Shown: piece by piece, positions 18,620-25,934 of the stretch
Layout: each line of letters opens with the position of its first letter
Numbering within the stretch: position 1 is the stretch's first letter
Source of the DNA: Sphingomonas psychrolutea
Lineage (GTDB): Bacteria > Pseudomonadota > Alphaproteobacteria > Sphingomonadales > Sphingomonadaceae
DNA length: 48,770 bases
Direction of reading: 5' to 3'
Assembly (NCBI RefSeq): GCF_014636175.1
Contig: NZ_BMDW01000025.1
Span: 2,945 to 51,714 of the forward strand
Notes under the pieces: model-generated
What the model saw: the letters and a program-made list of their open reading frames with translations, nothing else
Told to the model about the DNA's origin: nothing
Database searches by the model: none
Made by a program: the position numbers and the translations under genes

Positions 18620-18910
18620 ATGCAGACCGAACGTGTGACCTTCCTGACCAGCCCCGATCAAAAAGCGAAGCTCGACGCTTATGCCGCGCTTCATGGGCAT
18701 TCGGTCGGCCATGTCCTGCGCGAAGCGACGATCAATTATATCGCCACGCCCGTGTCGGAGCGTGCCGAGGATGAGGCCGCGCTTGCGCTAATCCTTCCCG
18801 AGGTTGAGGCGGCGGTCGCCGACATGAAGGCGGCGATCACGGCGATGCGCGCGGATATCGAGCGGACGTGCGCGGTGGTTGATGCGGTGCTCGCGGGCGA
18901 AAAGCGGTGA
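18620..18910 (+). CDS. ribbon-helix-helix-like small protein with helical tail
   Basis: A 96-residue protein. The first 40 residues read as one beta strand (RVTFLTS) followed by two helices (PDQKAKLDAYAALHGHS and VGHVLREATINYI), which is the ribbon-helix-helix layout of CopG/Arc-type DNA-binding proteins and antitoxins. Residues 50-96 are predicted helical and alanine-rich, suited to coiled-coil contact. It opens a three-gene cassette under its own promoter and overlaps the next gene in GTGA. It may be the DNA-binding regulator of the cassette. The fold is inferred by eye. Confidence 0.72.
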   Translation: MQTERVTFLTSPDQKAKLDAYAALHGHSVGHVLREATINYIATPVSERAEDEAALALILPEVEAAVADMKAAITAMRADIERTCAVVDAVLAGEKR

Positions 18911-19128
18911 GTACGAGCGACAAGGTTTTCGGCGCGCTCAAGACAGTGCTTACGCTGAAAGACCAAGTGGACAATCTCGGCAAGGATCTGGGCAATCTCA
19001 ACGCGAGGCTGACGCGCCTAGCCGAGGCCCACGGCGACCTGCGCGATCGCGTCAGCGGAATCGAGGGCTATTTGCGCGGGCGCGGCGAAAGCGCGGCGCC
19101 GCCGAGCGTCCCACAGATCGACGGATGA
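18907..19128 (+). CDS. small coiled-coil protein
   Basis: A 73-residue protein that is mostly one long helix with heptad-like leucine and valine spacing (LKDQVDNLGKDLGNLNARL, then LTRLAEAHGDLRDRVSGIE) and a short proline-rich tail. It starts at GTG in a 4-base overlap with the preceding ribbon-helix-helix gene and ends in an ATGA overlap with the next. The family is not recognised. Its helix could pair with the helical tail of its neighbour. Confidence 0.65.
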   Translation: MSTSDKVFGALKTVLTLKDQVDNLGKDLGNLNARLTRLAEAHGDLRDRVSGIEGYLRGRGESAAPPSVPQIDG

Positions 19129-19295
19129 CGACCTCCAACGCATCCTCCTCGGCGGGTGATACGAGGCCGCAGATTATGACAATTTCCGCGATCAAGCGGG
19201 ATTTCGACGCGGTGCTACGCCGAGTCCATGAAGGCGAAGAGATTATCGTTACGCGCCGCGGCATCCCCTTGGGACGTTTGCTACCCCCTTTGTGA
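19125..19295 (+). CDS. Phd/YefM-type antitoxin-like protein without a following toxin
   Basis: A 56-residue protein. From residue 18 it reads MTISAIKRDFDAVLRRVHEG then EEIIVTRRGIPLGRL, the compact N-terminal DNA-binding and dimer domain of Phd/YefM antitoxins. It ends right after that domain, so the toxin-wrapping tail of a true antitoxin is missing. The ATG at 19125 overlaps the previous stop in ATGA; an internal ATG at 19176 is an equally good start. No PIN, RelE or Doc gene follows: the next gene (19355) is a secreted protein. It could be a bare autoregulator or a truncated antitoxin. Confidence 0.65.
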   Translation: MTTSNASSSAGDTRPQIMTISAIKRDFDAVLRRVHEGEEIIVTRRGIPLGRLLPPL

Positions 19296-19354
19296 TCGGT
19301 AATTCCGCGCACATCCCCGCTTCCCGATGCGCCCCAATCTGGTAGCAGGGTCGC

Positions 19355-20158
19355 GTGACCCACCGCCTCCCCCTTCTCGCCACGACCGCGCTGCTGCTGA
19401 CCGCTGCCGCGCCCGACCCTGTGCCGCCGCCCGCACCACTGCGGCTGGTCGAGACGATCTCGCCGCAGGGCCTGCAGGAAGTGTCGCCCGGCGCGATCGT
19501 TTCCACCGCCGTCATCAACAAACCCGATTCGGTCATCCTCGCGGGGGACATCGTGCTCGATTACAAAGGAGAGCAGCGGACATTCGCGCGCGGCTCGGTG
19601 ATCCAGGCGGGCGGCCCGACCGGGGTGGCCGGCGTACCCGACGCGATCTTCTGCGAGGCGGTCCACGAAGCCTCGATCGGCAAGGTGCTGACCGGGCAGC
19701 TCGCCTTCGGCGTGGTCGGGGCGCTGCGCCCGACGCATCTCAACACGCGCTATTGCCTGTTCGATGCCGACAAGGACTCCAAATTCGACCACGCCTTCCT
19801 CGTCGGCGCGAAAGGGGAGGGCCGTGCCCCGTTCGCGATTCCTCCGGTCGAATATGGCACGATCGAGGGGCGGCGCCTCGCCGACGACAGCGTCGCGCGG
19901 CTGCGTTACGTCGGCCCGGCCGGGACCCCCGACATGATCGCGTTCGATCTTGAGGCGTTCGCGATAGGCAAGTTGCGCGACGTGCCGCACGCCCGCACCT
20001 TCATCTCCGTCACGAAGCTGCCGGCCTATGCCATTATCGGGGTCGCGGTGGTGACGGTGTTAACCTACGACCCCAAAACCCGCGTTGCGACGATCCGGAT
20101 GGATCATGATCTCGCGCCCGGGCAAATTGTCTTGCCGGAGCTTGCGCGTGCCTATTGA
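19355..20158 (+). CDS. exported protein of unknown function next to cobT
   Basis: A 267-residue protein that starts at GTG with a signal peptide ([19 protein letters not shown]) followed by a proline-rich spacer (PDPVPPPAP). The mature part has two cysteines near 93 and 128 and an aspartate/lysine loop, [13 protein letters not shown], resembling a calcium-binding or dockerin-like loop. There is a hydrophobic segment near the end ([13 protein letters not shown]). The family is not recognised. Its last 11 bases overlap the GTG start of cobT, so the two are probably co-translated. Confidence 0.72.
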   Translation: MTHRLPLLATTALLLTAAAPDPVPPPAPLRLVETISPQGLQEVSPGAIVSTAVINKPDSVILAGDIVLDYKGEQRTFARGSVIQAGGPTGVAGVPDAIFCEAVHEASIGKVLTGQLAFGVVGALRPTHLNTRYCLFDADKDSKFDHAFLVGAKGEGRAPFAIPPVEYGTIEGRRLADDSVARLRYVGPAGTPDMIAFDLEAFAIGKLRDVPHARTFISVTKLPAYAIIGVAVVTVLTYDPKTRVATIRMDHDLAPGQIVLPELARAY

Positions 20159-21998
20159 TACCCCGCTCGACCGTTTCAAAGCCGTGCTCGGCGGAACCGC
20201 CCGCGCGCTCGCCGACGAGCCCGAGATCGAGCTCGCCTTCACCGCCGACGCGCCGACGCAAAGCGGCAAGCACATCAAGGTGCCGATGCCCGCACGGAGT
20301 CTCCCGGCGGAGCAGGTCGCGGAGGCACGCGGCTTTGCCGACGGCTTCGCGCTGCGCCTGAAGCACCACGACATTGCACTCCACAATCGCACCGCGCCCG
20401 GCGACGCGGTGGCGCGCGCGGTGTTCGATGCGGTCGAGTCCGCGCGAGTCGAGGCGCTCGGCGGACGCGGCTATGCCGGGATCACCGCCAACCTCGATGT
20501 CGCGCTGGAAATGCGGATGCGCGCCGATCCGATCACCCGCGCCAAATCGCGCGACGAAGTACCGCTGTCGACCGCGCTCGCCTTGATGGTGCGCGAGCGG
20601 CTGACCGGCGCCGCCCCGCCGCCCGCGACCGACCAGGGCATGGCGCTGGTGCGCGACTGGATCGAGCAGAAAGCGGGTGGCGATCTCGATGCGCTCGGCC
20701 TCGCAATCGACGACCAGCGCGCGTTCGCCAGCCTCGCCACCAAATTGCTCGAGGATCTCGATCTGATCGAGGGCGACATGCTGCCCGACGAATCCGACGA
20801 GGGTGGCAATGAGGATGAAGGCACCGACGAGCAGCAGGACGACCAAGGCGACGAGGGCGAGGAAGATGGCGAGCAGGGCCAGGGCGAGATCGAGGCGCGC
20901 GGCTCCGAACAGGATTCGGACAGCGAAGACGGCGAAGGCACCGAGCAAGGCCAGGATTCGTTCGACGATATCGACGGCGAGCCCGGTGACGAGGGCGAGG
21001 ACGGGATGCTCCCGACACGCCCCAACCGCCCCTTCGCCGATCCCTCGGCGCAGTTCGATTATAAGGCGTGGACCACCGCGCATGACGAAGTGATCGCCGC
21101 GACCGATCTGTGCGACGCCGATGAGCTGGTGCGGTTGCGCTCCTATCTCGACCAGCAGCTCGTGCATTTGCAGGGCGTGGTGACCAAGCTCGCCAACCGG
21201 CTGCAACGCCGCTTGATGGCGCAGCAGAATCGCAGTTGGGATTTCGATCAGGAGGAGGGCCTGCTCGACGCCGCACGGCTCGCGCGGATCGTGGTCAATC
21301 CGACGCTGTCGCTCAGCTACAAGATCGAACGCGAAACCGACTTCCGGGATACGGTGGTGACGCTGCTGATCGACAATTCGGGGTCGATGCGCGGACGCCC
21401 GATTTCGATCGCCGCGATCAGCGCCGACATCCTCGCGCGCACTCTCGAGCGCTGCGGGGTCAAGACCGAGATCCTGGGCTTTACGACGCGCGCCTGGAAG
21501 GGCGGTCAGAGCCGCGAGACGTGGCTGGCGGCGGGGCGTCCGCCGCAGCCGGGGCGGCTCAACGATATCCGCCACATCGTCTATAAAAAGGCCGACGAGC
21601 CGTGGCGCCGCGCCAAGACCAGCCTCGGCTTGATGATGCGCGAGGGGCTGCTGAAAGAGAATATCGACGGCGAGGCGCTGCTCTGGGCGCACAGCCGCCT
21701 GATCGCGCGGCCCGAGGATCGCAAGATCCTGATGGTGATCTCGGACGGCGCGCCGGTCGACGATTCGACGCTGTCGGTCAATTCCGGGTCGTATCTGGAG
21801 CGCCATTTGCGCCAGGTGATCGGCTGGATCGAAGGCAAATCCCCGGTCGAACTTGCCGCGATCGGCATCGGGCATGACGTGACGCGCTATTATGCCCGCG
21901 CGGTGACGATCATGGATGTCGAGCAATTGGGCGGCACGATCATCGAGCAACTCGCGGCGCTGTTCGATACGCCGTCGGTGGGACGGGGGCGGGGCTAA
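20148..21998 (+). CDS. cobT: CobT-type cobaltochelatase subunit (von Willebrand A domain)
   Basis: In aerobic cobalamin synthesis CobT forms, with the AAA ATPase CobS, the chaperone part of the cobaltochelatase that inserts cobalt into hydrogenobyrinate diamide. The 616-residue product shows the family N-terminus ([15 protein letters not shown]), a very acidic linker around residues 220-290 rich in Glu and Asp, and a C-terminal von Willebrand A domain with the metal site [13 protein letters not shown] (DxSxS) and [11 protein letters not shown]. The GTG at 20148 overlaps the previous gene; an in-frame start at 20085 would lie well inside it. Neither cobS nor cobN is in the window. Confidence 0.9.
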   Translation: MPIDTPLDRFKAVLGGTARALADEPEIELAFTADAPTQSGKHIKVPMPARSLPAEQVAEARGFADGFALRLKHHDIALHNRTAPGDAVARAVFDAVESARVEALGGRGYAGITANLDVALEMRMRADPITRAKSRDEVPLSTALALMVRERLTGAAPPPATDQGMALVRDWIEQKAGGDLDALGLAIDDQRAFASLATKLLEDLDLIEGDMLPDESDEGGNEDEGTDEQQDDQGDEGEEDGEQGQGEIEARGSEQDSDSEDGEGTEQGQDSFDDIDGEPGDEGEDGMLPTRPNRPFADPSAQFDYKAWTTAHDEVIAATDLCDADELVRLRSYLDQQLVHLQGVVTKLANRLQRRLMAQQNRSWDFDQEEGLLDAARLARIVVNPTLSLSYKIERETDFRDTVVTLLIDNSGSMRGRPISIAAISADILARTLERCGVKTEILGFTTRAWKGGQSRETWLAAGRPPQPGRLNDIRHIVYKKADEPWRRAKTSLGLMMREGLLKENIDGEALLWAHSRLIARPEDRKILMVISDGAPVDDSTLSVNSGSYLERHLRQVIGWIEGKSPVELAAIGIGHDVTRYYARAVTIMDVEQLGGTIIEQLAALFDTPSVGRGRG

Positions 21999-22015
21999 AG
22001 GCGCAAAGCGCGCAT

Positions 22016-22045
22016 CCGCCGCCGGGTGATGCGATGCTGCGGCGG
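22016..22045. terminator. GC-rich hairpin between convergent cobT and bphP
   Basis: CCGCCGC at 22016-22022 pairs with GCGGCGG at 22039-22045 around a 16-base loop. An alternative pairing of GCATC with GATGC is possible within the same stretch. It lies between two gene ends facing each other, where a two-way terminator is expected. There is no T-run on either side, so intrinsic termination is uncertain. Confidence 0.3.
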
Positions 22046-22072
22046 GGCAAAAGCGACGCTCGGGGCTGTGGG

Positions 22073-24682
22073 CTACTGCCGCATCATCATCGCGCGTAGC
22101 CGATTGGCAAGCTCGCCGATTCGATACGGTTTGGCGATGATCTCGCTACCCGCGAGACTGTCGGGCAGCATATTGGATTGATCGTACCCGCTGCTGAAGG
22201 CGAACGGGATGCCGCGTTGCTTGAGCACGTCGGCGACGGCCCACGACATTTCCCCGTCGAGATTGATGTCCAGCAACGCCGCGTCAAACGTTTCGGTCGT
22301 GGCGAGTGCCAGCGCTTCGTCGAGCCGCGTGGCAGGGCCAACCACGTGCCAGCCAAGGTCTTCGCACATCCCCTCAACGCTCAGCAGCACCAGGAAGGAG
22401 TCTTCAACCACCAAAAGCCGGGGTTTTTCGGGCATCGCTTTGGTTCCACCCCCCATATTAGCGGCCAGCAGCTTTGCGACCGGGGCAAGGGTCAACTCGA
22501 CAAGGGAGGATTTGGGCAAGACGATGTCGCAGATAATGCCACCGGGTTCGTAGCGAATGGTCGCGCCGCCCCCGGTTTCGAGCGCCAGCGCGCGCTCGAT
22601 GAGGTTGGACCCGAACCCGCGCCGTGCCGGAGGTTGCACCGGCGGGCCGCCGGATTCAGTCCAGGACAGGCCCAGGCCTCCGTCGTCGCGCACATGCCAC
22701 GCAACGTTGACATGACCGTCGCGCGTCGAGAACGCACCGTATTTTCCGGCATTGGTCGCAAGCTCATGCAGCGCCAGCGACAAGGATAGCGCCGATTTTG
22801 GGGTGAGGACCGCATCCACGCCGTTGATCGCGACGACGCCCGCTTCCTGGCCATAGGCTTCCAATTCCTCGCGCAGCAGGTTCTCGACGGACACACCCTC
22901 CCACCGGCTCTGCGTCAACAGGCTGTGCGCCTTCGCCATCGATTGGATGCGCTTGTCGAGCCCCTCGACAAAACTCTTTACCGATTCGGCACTCCGGCTG
23001 GACAGCGTGACCAGCGCCTGGATGTTCGCGAGCGTATTTTTTACGCGGTGATCGAGTTCGGCCATCAACAATTTGTCGCGCTCATGCGCCCTGACCCGTT
23101 CACGCGATGCCGCCTCGATCCGGCGCAACACCACTTGCAACAGCGAAACCCGCAAATCGAAGGCGGAATCGATCTCCGCCGACGTCCAGGGCAAGGCGCG
23201 GTTGCGGACCGTGTGTTTCCACACTTCAAACGATTTGCGCGGCGACAGCCGATCCCCGTCCGGGCCGATCGTCATCGGTTTGGCCGGGTCACCCGCCCAC
23301 AATGCCGTTTCGACCAGCTCGGGCCTGAACCACAGGATGAAATCGGAGGGATCGCGCGACACCGCGATGACCAGAAGACCCGATGCGACATTGGCGAAGG
23401 CCGTTGCGGGCGGATAGATTTCACTCAACCGATCCGTCGCGAAGGTGCTCTCGGTTTCGGTCATGTACGCCGTTAGCCATTCGGTCAGCTCGGTGATCTG
23501 CGTGCGATCCGGGGTGGTTCCCAGAAAGGTGATTTCCCCTTCGACCCGCACGGCGACGCCGCCGCTGCGCGCACTATCAAGCGCGATATCCCCGCCATGG
23601 ATATAGTCGAGCAGATTGGGGGTTTGCTGGGTCAGGCCAAATGCATAATCCTCCACCCCCGCGAGGTTGAGCATCAGTTCCTGCAGAATCTTGCGGCTCG
23701 CGAGCCGTGCCTCGAATTGCTCGCTTTTCTCGCGCGCTTCGAGCTGGAGCGAGAACATCGAGCCGAACAGTTCGCACACCGCGCGCAAATGGCGCGGCAG
23801 CCGACGCGGACTGTTGTTGTGGCACGCGATCAGCCCCCACAGTTTTCCGCCGACGATGATCGAGATCGACATCGATGCGTCGATCCCCATGTTCCGCAGA
23901 TATTCGCGGTGGATTGGCGAGACATCGCGCAGGATCGCGTGGCTCATGTCGAGCGGCTTGCCGGTGCGCGGGTTCAGCGTGGGGGTCAGCGGTGCCGGAT
24001 CATAATCGACCTGCGTAATCAGCCGCAGCCAGCTTTTAAGGTACAGCGCGCGCGCCTGTAGCGGGATGTCCGCTGCGGGATAATGCAAGTCGAGAAACGG
24101 CGACAGCTCGGGCACCCGGCTTTCGGCAATGACCCAACCCGATCCGTCGGCCATGAACCGATAGACCATCACCCGGTCATAATGCGCCACGCGCCGCACG
24201 CTCGCGGTCGCCATCTGGCATAATGCGTGCAGCGATTCGGCTGCGCCAAACCCTTCGATCATCGTCAGCACGGCCGCCAGTGGATCGGCGACGAACGGAT
24301 CGCTCGGCTCGCCAGCTTCGAATTCGATGATCAGGTTGCCATCAACCTTGTGCGCGCTGGCGTCGAGCGGACGACCCTGCGCCACGCGCAGCAGCGGGTC
24401 GAGCAAGTGACGCGGCTTGACCACGTCGCGCTCGTTGCACAGCGCTTGGAGCCGATGAATCTGGTCTTCGGAAAACAGCGTCTCGACCGTTCGGTCGAGC
24501 AGCGCGTCGATCGGTCGGCCCAGCAGGCCTTGTGTGTCGCCCGCCGCCTGCAGGACGCGTAGCGTCGTGCTTTCCAGCACCAACATTGCGCCATGCGGCA
24601 GTATCGCGCCGGGAATATGGATCGGCTCGCGGTCACAGTTCGTCAAATCGATCCGGTCGCGCTCAAAGATCTGGTCAGTCAT
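22073..24682 (-). CDS. bphP: bacteriophytochrome histidine kinase with C-terminal receiver domain
   Basis: Red/far-red light receptor of 869 residues. The order is: PAS domain with biliverdin-attachment cysteine at residue 16 (LTNCDREPIHIPGAI), GAF domain (RVMVYRFMADGSG and YPAADIPLQARALYL), PHY domain, HisKA_2/HWE-type kinase with the phosphorylated histidine in ELDHRVKNTLANIQAL, then a receiver domain (RLLVVEDSFLVLLS with the phospho-aspartate in ALLDINLDGEMSW). The start is ATG at 24682, which overlaps the heme oxygenase gene by 8 bases; the frame upstream is unlike the family. Heme oxygenase makes the biliverdin it binds. Having both kinase and receiver in one chain suggests internal phosphorelay or feedback. 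The output partner is not in the window. Confidence 0.96.
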   Translation of the reverse strand: MTDQIFERDRIDLTNCDREPIHIPGAILPHGAMLVLESTTLRVLQAAGDTQGLLGRPIDALLDRTVETLFSEDQIHRLQALCNERDVVKPRHLLDPLLRVAQGRPLDASAHKVDGNLIIEFEAGEPSDPFVADPLAAVLTMIEGFGAAESLHALCQMATASVRRVAHYDRVMVYRFMADGSGWVIAESRVPELSPFLDLHYPAADIPLQARALYLKSWLRLITQVDYDPAPLTPTLNPRTGKPLDMSHAILRDVSPIHREYLRNMGIDASMSISIIVGGKLWGLIACHNNSPRRLPRHLRAVCELFGSMFSLQLEAREKSEQFEARLASRKILQELMLNLAGVEDYAFGLTQQTPNLLDYIHGGDIALDSARSGGVAVRVEGEITFLGTTPDRTQITELTEWLTAYMTETESTFATDRLSEIYPPATAFANVASGLLVIAVSRDPSDFILWFRPELVETALWAGDPAKPMTIGPDGDRLSPRKSFEVWKHTVRNRALPWTSAEIDSAFDLRVSLLQVVLRRIEAASRERVRAHERDKLLMAELDHRVKNTLANIQALVTLSSRSAESVKSFVEGLDKRIQSMAKAHSLLTQSRWEGVSVENLLREELEAYGQEAGVVAINGVDAVLTPKSALSLSLALHELATNAGKYGAFSTRDGHVNVAWHVRDDGGLGLSWTESGGPPVQPPARRGFGSNLIERALALETGGGATIRYEPGGIICDIVLPKSSLVELTLAPVAKLLAANMGGGTKAMPEKPRLLVVEDSFLVLLSVEGMCEDLGWHVVGPATRLDEALALATTETFDAALLDINLDGEMSWAVADVLKQRGIPFAFSSGYDQSNMLPDSLAGSEIIAKPYRIGELANRLRAMMMRQ

Positions 24683-25295
24683 GCCGATCGTTCCATCCCT
24701 CAAGCCACTGTTCGAATATTGCAAAGGTGTCGGTTGCCCCGGCGACGACGGCCGTCCGGGTCGATGGCCCGGGCGGTACGCGCGACACTTGGTCGAGATA
24801 GGCGCGCCATACTGCACCAGTTTGCGCGCCATGGCCGGTAAAAAACCGGCGTCCCGCGGTCACGCCGCTGCCCAGCAAGCCGTCAAGCTGCCGCGCCAAC
24901 CCACGCCCGCCAAGCGCAGACCCTTCCACGACATAGCGTGCACTCAGCAGATAGTCGGGTGACGCATTTACCGGAAAGGCAGCGGCGCGGGGCAAAGCGG
25001 CCAGTGCGGTGGGATCGACACCCAGATCGATCAAGTCGCGGTTGAGCCAATTCGTGCGTTCAGGCGACAGCTTGCGCGTCCGCTCGAATGGTTGGTGGAA
25101 GCCATAAAGGCGGCACAATAACGCCGTGTACGCGGCTTTGCCAATCGTGCCCGATTGTACCGCCGCGAGGCCCGGATGATGGTGGAGCCGTTCGTGAATC
25201 GTGGACGTCGCGGCGCGCAAAGCGTCGTGCAGGTTTGCTGCGGGTGGCCATGCGGACCGTGCTGTACATTCGAGAATCGTCGCGTGGCTGCGCGT
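24675..25295 (-). CDS. bphO: biliverdin-producing heme oxygenase
   Basis: Breaks heme open to biliverdin, iron and CO, supplying the chromophore for the phytochrome encoded next. The core shows LHDALRAATSTIHERLHHHPG with the heme-ligand histidine, LLCRLYGFHQPFE, and YVVEGSALGGRGLARQL with the distal-helix glycines. The end overlaps bphP by 8 bases, so the two genes are co-translated. The start is uncertain because no in-frame ATG exists: GTG at 25295 gives 206 residues, TTG at 25337 gives 220, and no ribosome site clearly decides. Confidence 0.88.
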   Translation of the reverse strand, partial: TRSHATILECTARSAWPPAANLHDALRAATSTIHERLHHHPGLAAVQSGTIGKAAYTALLCRLYGFHQPFERTRKLSPERTNWLNRDLIDLGVDPTALAALPRAAAFPVNASPDYLLSARYVVEGSALGGRGLARQLDGLLGSGVTAGRRFFTGHGAQTGAVWRAYLDQVSRVPPGPSTRTAVVAGATDTFAIFEQWLEGWNDRHD

Positions 25296-25616
25296 CACGA
25301 AGGCGCCGAAACGCGCTGTTCGCAAGCCCCAATCCAAAAAATCGCCCCGACGGGCATGAAATTTCTCGGATCGAAGCCGCTTGCAAAGGCGCGCTGGTGG
25401 GCTTTGGTCAGGAAAATGTGCCGCCGATCAACGCGAGCGACACCTCCAAATGAAAATGTTACACCCCCCCGAAGGACGCTCAACGCCGCTCGGCCCATTT
25501 TGTTCCACGGGAAATTGCGCGCGGTGATTTTAGCGACAGATGGGTCTCAAGAACCGAAAATCTGCGCTGCCGGCTGCGATTGGGTCGCGCCCACCTCTCT
25601 GCTACACGCTCCTCGC

Positions 25617-25877
25617 ATGCCGATCGCCCCACCGCCAACCGGCTTTCACGGCCCGGTCAAACGCTCGGTTACGATTGCCGGGCATCCGACCTCGATCAGC
25701 CTCGAGCCGGCCTTTTGGCGCGTGCTTGAGGCGGCGGCGGGCGTGCGGGCGTTGCCGTTGAACGCGCTGATCGCGGAGATCGATGCTTTGCGCATTCAGT
25801 CCGATGATCCGCCCAATCTTGCCAGTGCGCTGCGATCGTGGCTGCTTGAGGAATATATTGCGAGTAACTCGCAATAG
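25617..25877 (+). CDS. ribbon-helix-helix domain protein upstream of the iron operon
   Basis: An 86-residue protein with the strand VKRSVTIAGHPTSISLEP followed by two helices (FWRVLEAAAGVRAL and PLNALIAEIDALR) and RSWLLEEYIA near the end, a pattern known as the ribbon-helix-helix domain of alphaproteobacterial small regulators. It begins with ATG at 25617. Its last five codons and stop coincide with a 17-base perfect palindrome that looks like a Fur site for the next operon, so this gene and the operator are physically interlocked. Whether it controls that operon is not shown. Confidence 0.82.
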   Translation: MPIAPPPTGFHGPVKRSVTIAGHPTSISLEPAFWRVLEAAAGVRALPLNALIAEIDALRIQSDDPPNLASALRSWLLEEYIASNSQ

Positions 25878-25901
25878 CGTTGACTCTGCGAATAATTCGC
25901 A
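25858..25901 (+). promoter_or_regulatory. two Fur-like palindromes before the iron-uptake operon
   Basis: A perfect 17-base palindrome TTGCGAGTAACTCGCAA lies at 25858-25874 and a perfect 15-base palindrome TGCGAATAATTCGCA at 25887-25901, with centres 28 bases apart. A -35-like TTGACT (25880-25885) sits between them. Similar TGCGAAT-x-ATTCGCA sites are known to me as Fur or iron-response boxes of alphaproteobacteria. Repression by an iron-loaded regulator is the simplest reading, given the genes downstream. Confidence 0.75.
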
Positions 25902-25934
25902 ATAGCTGTTGCTCAACATTGAGGAACGCCAATC

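Noticed and set aside
20034..21950. An open frame of 638 codons opposite cobT
   Set aside because: No recognisable motif; explained by codon bias of cobT on the other strand.
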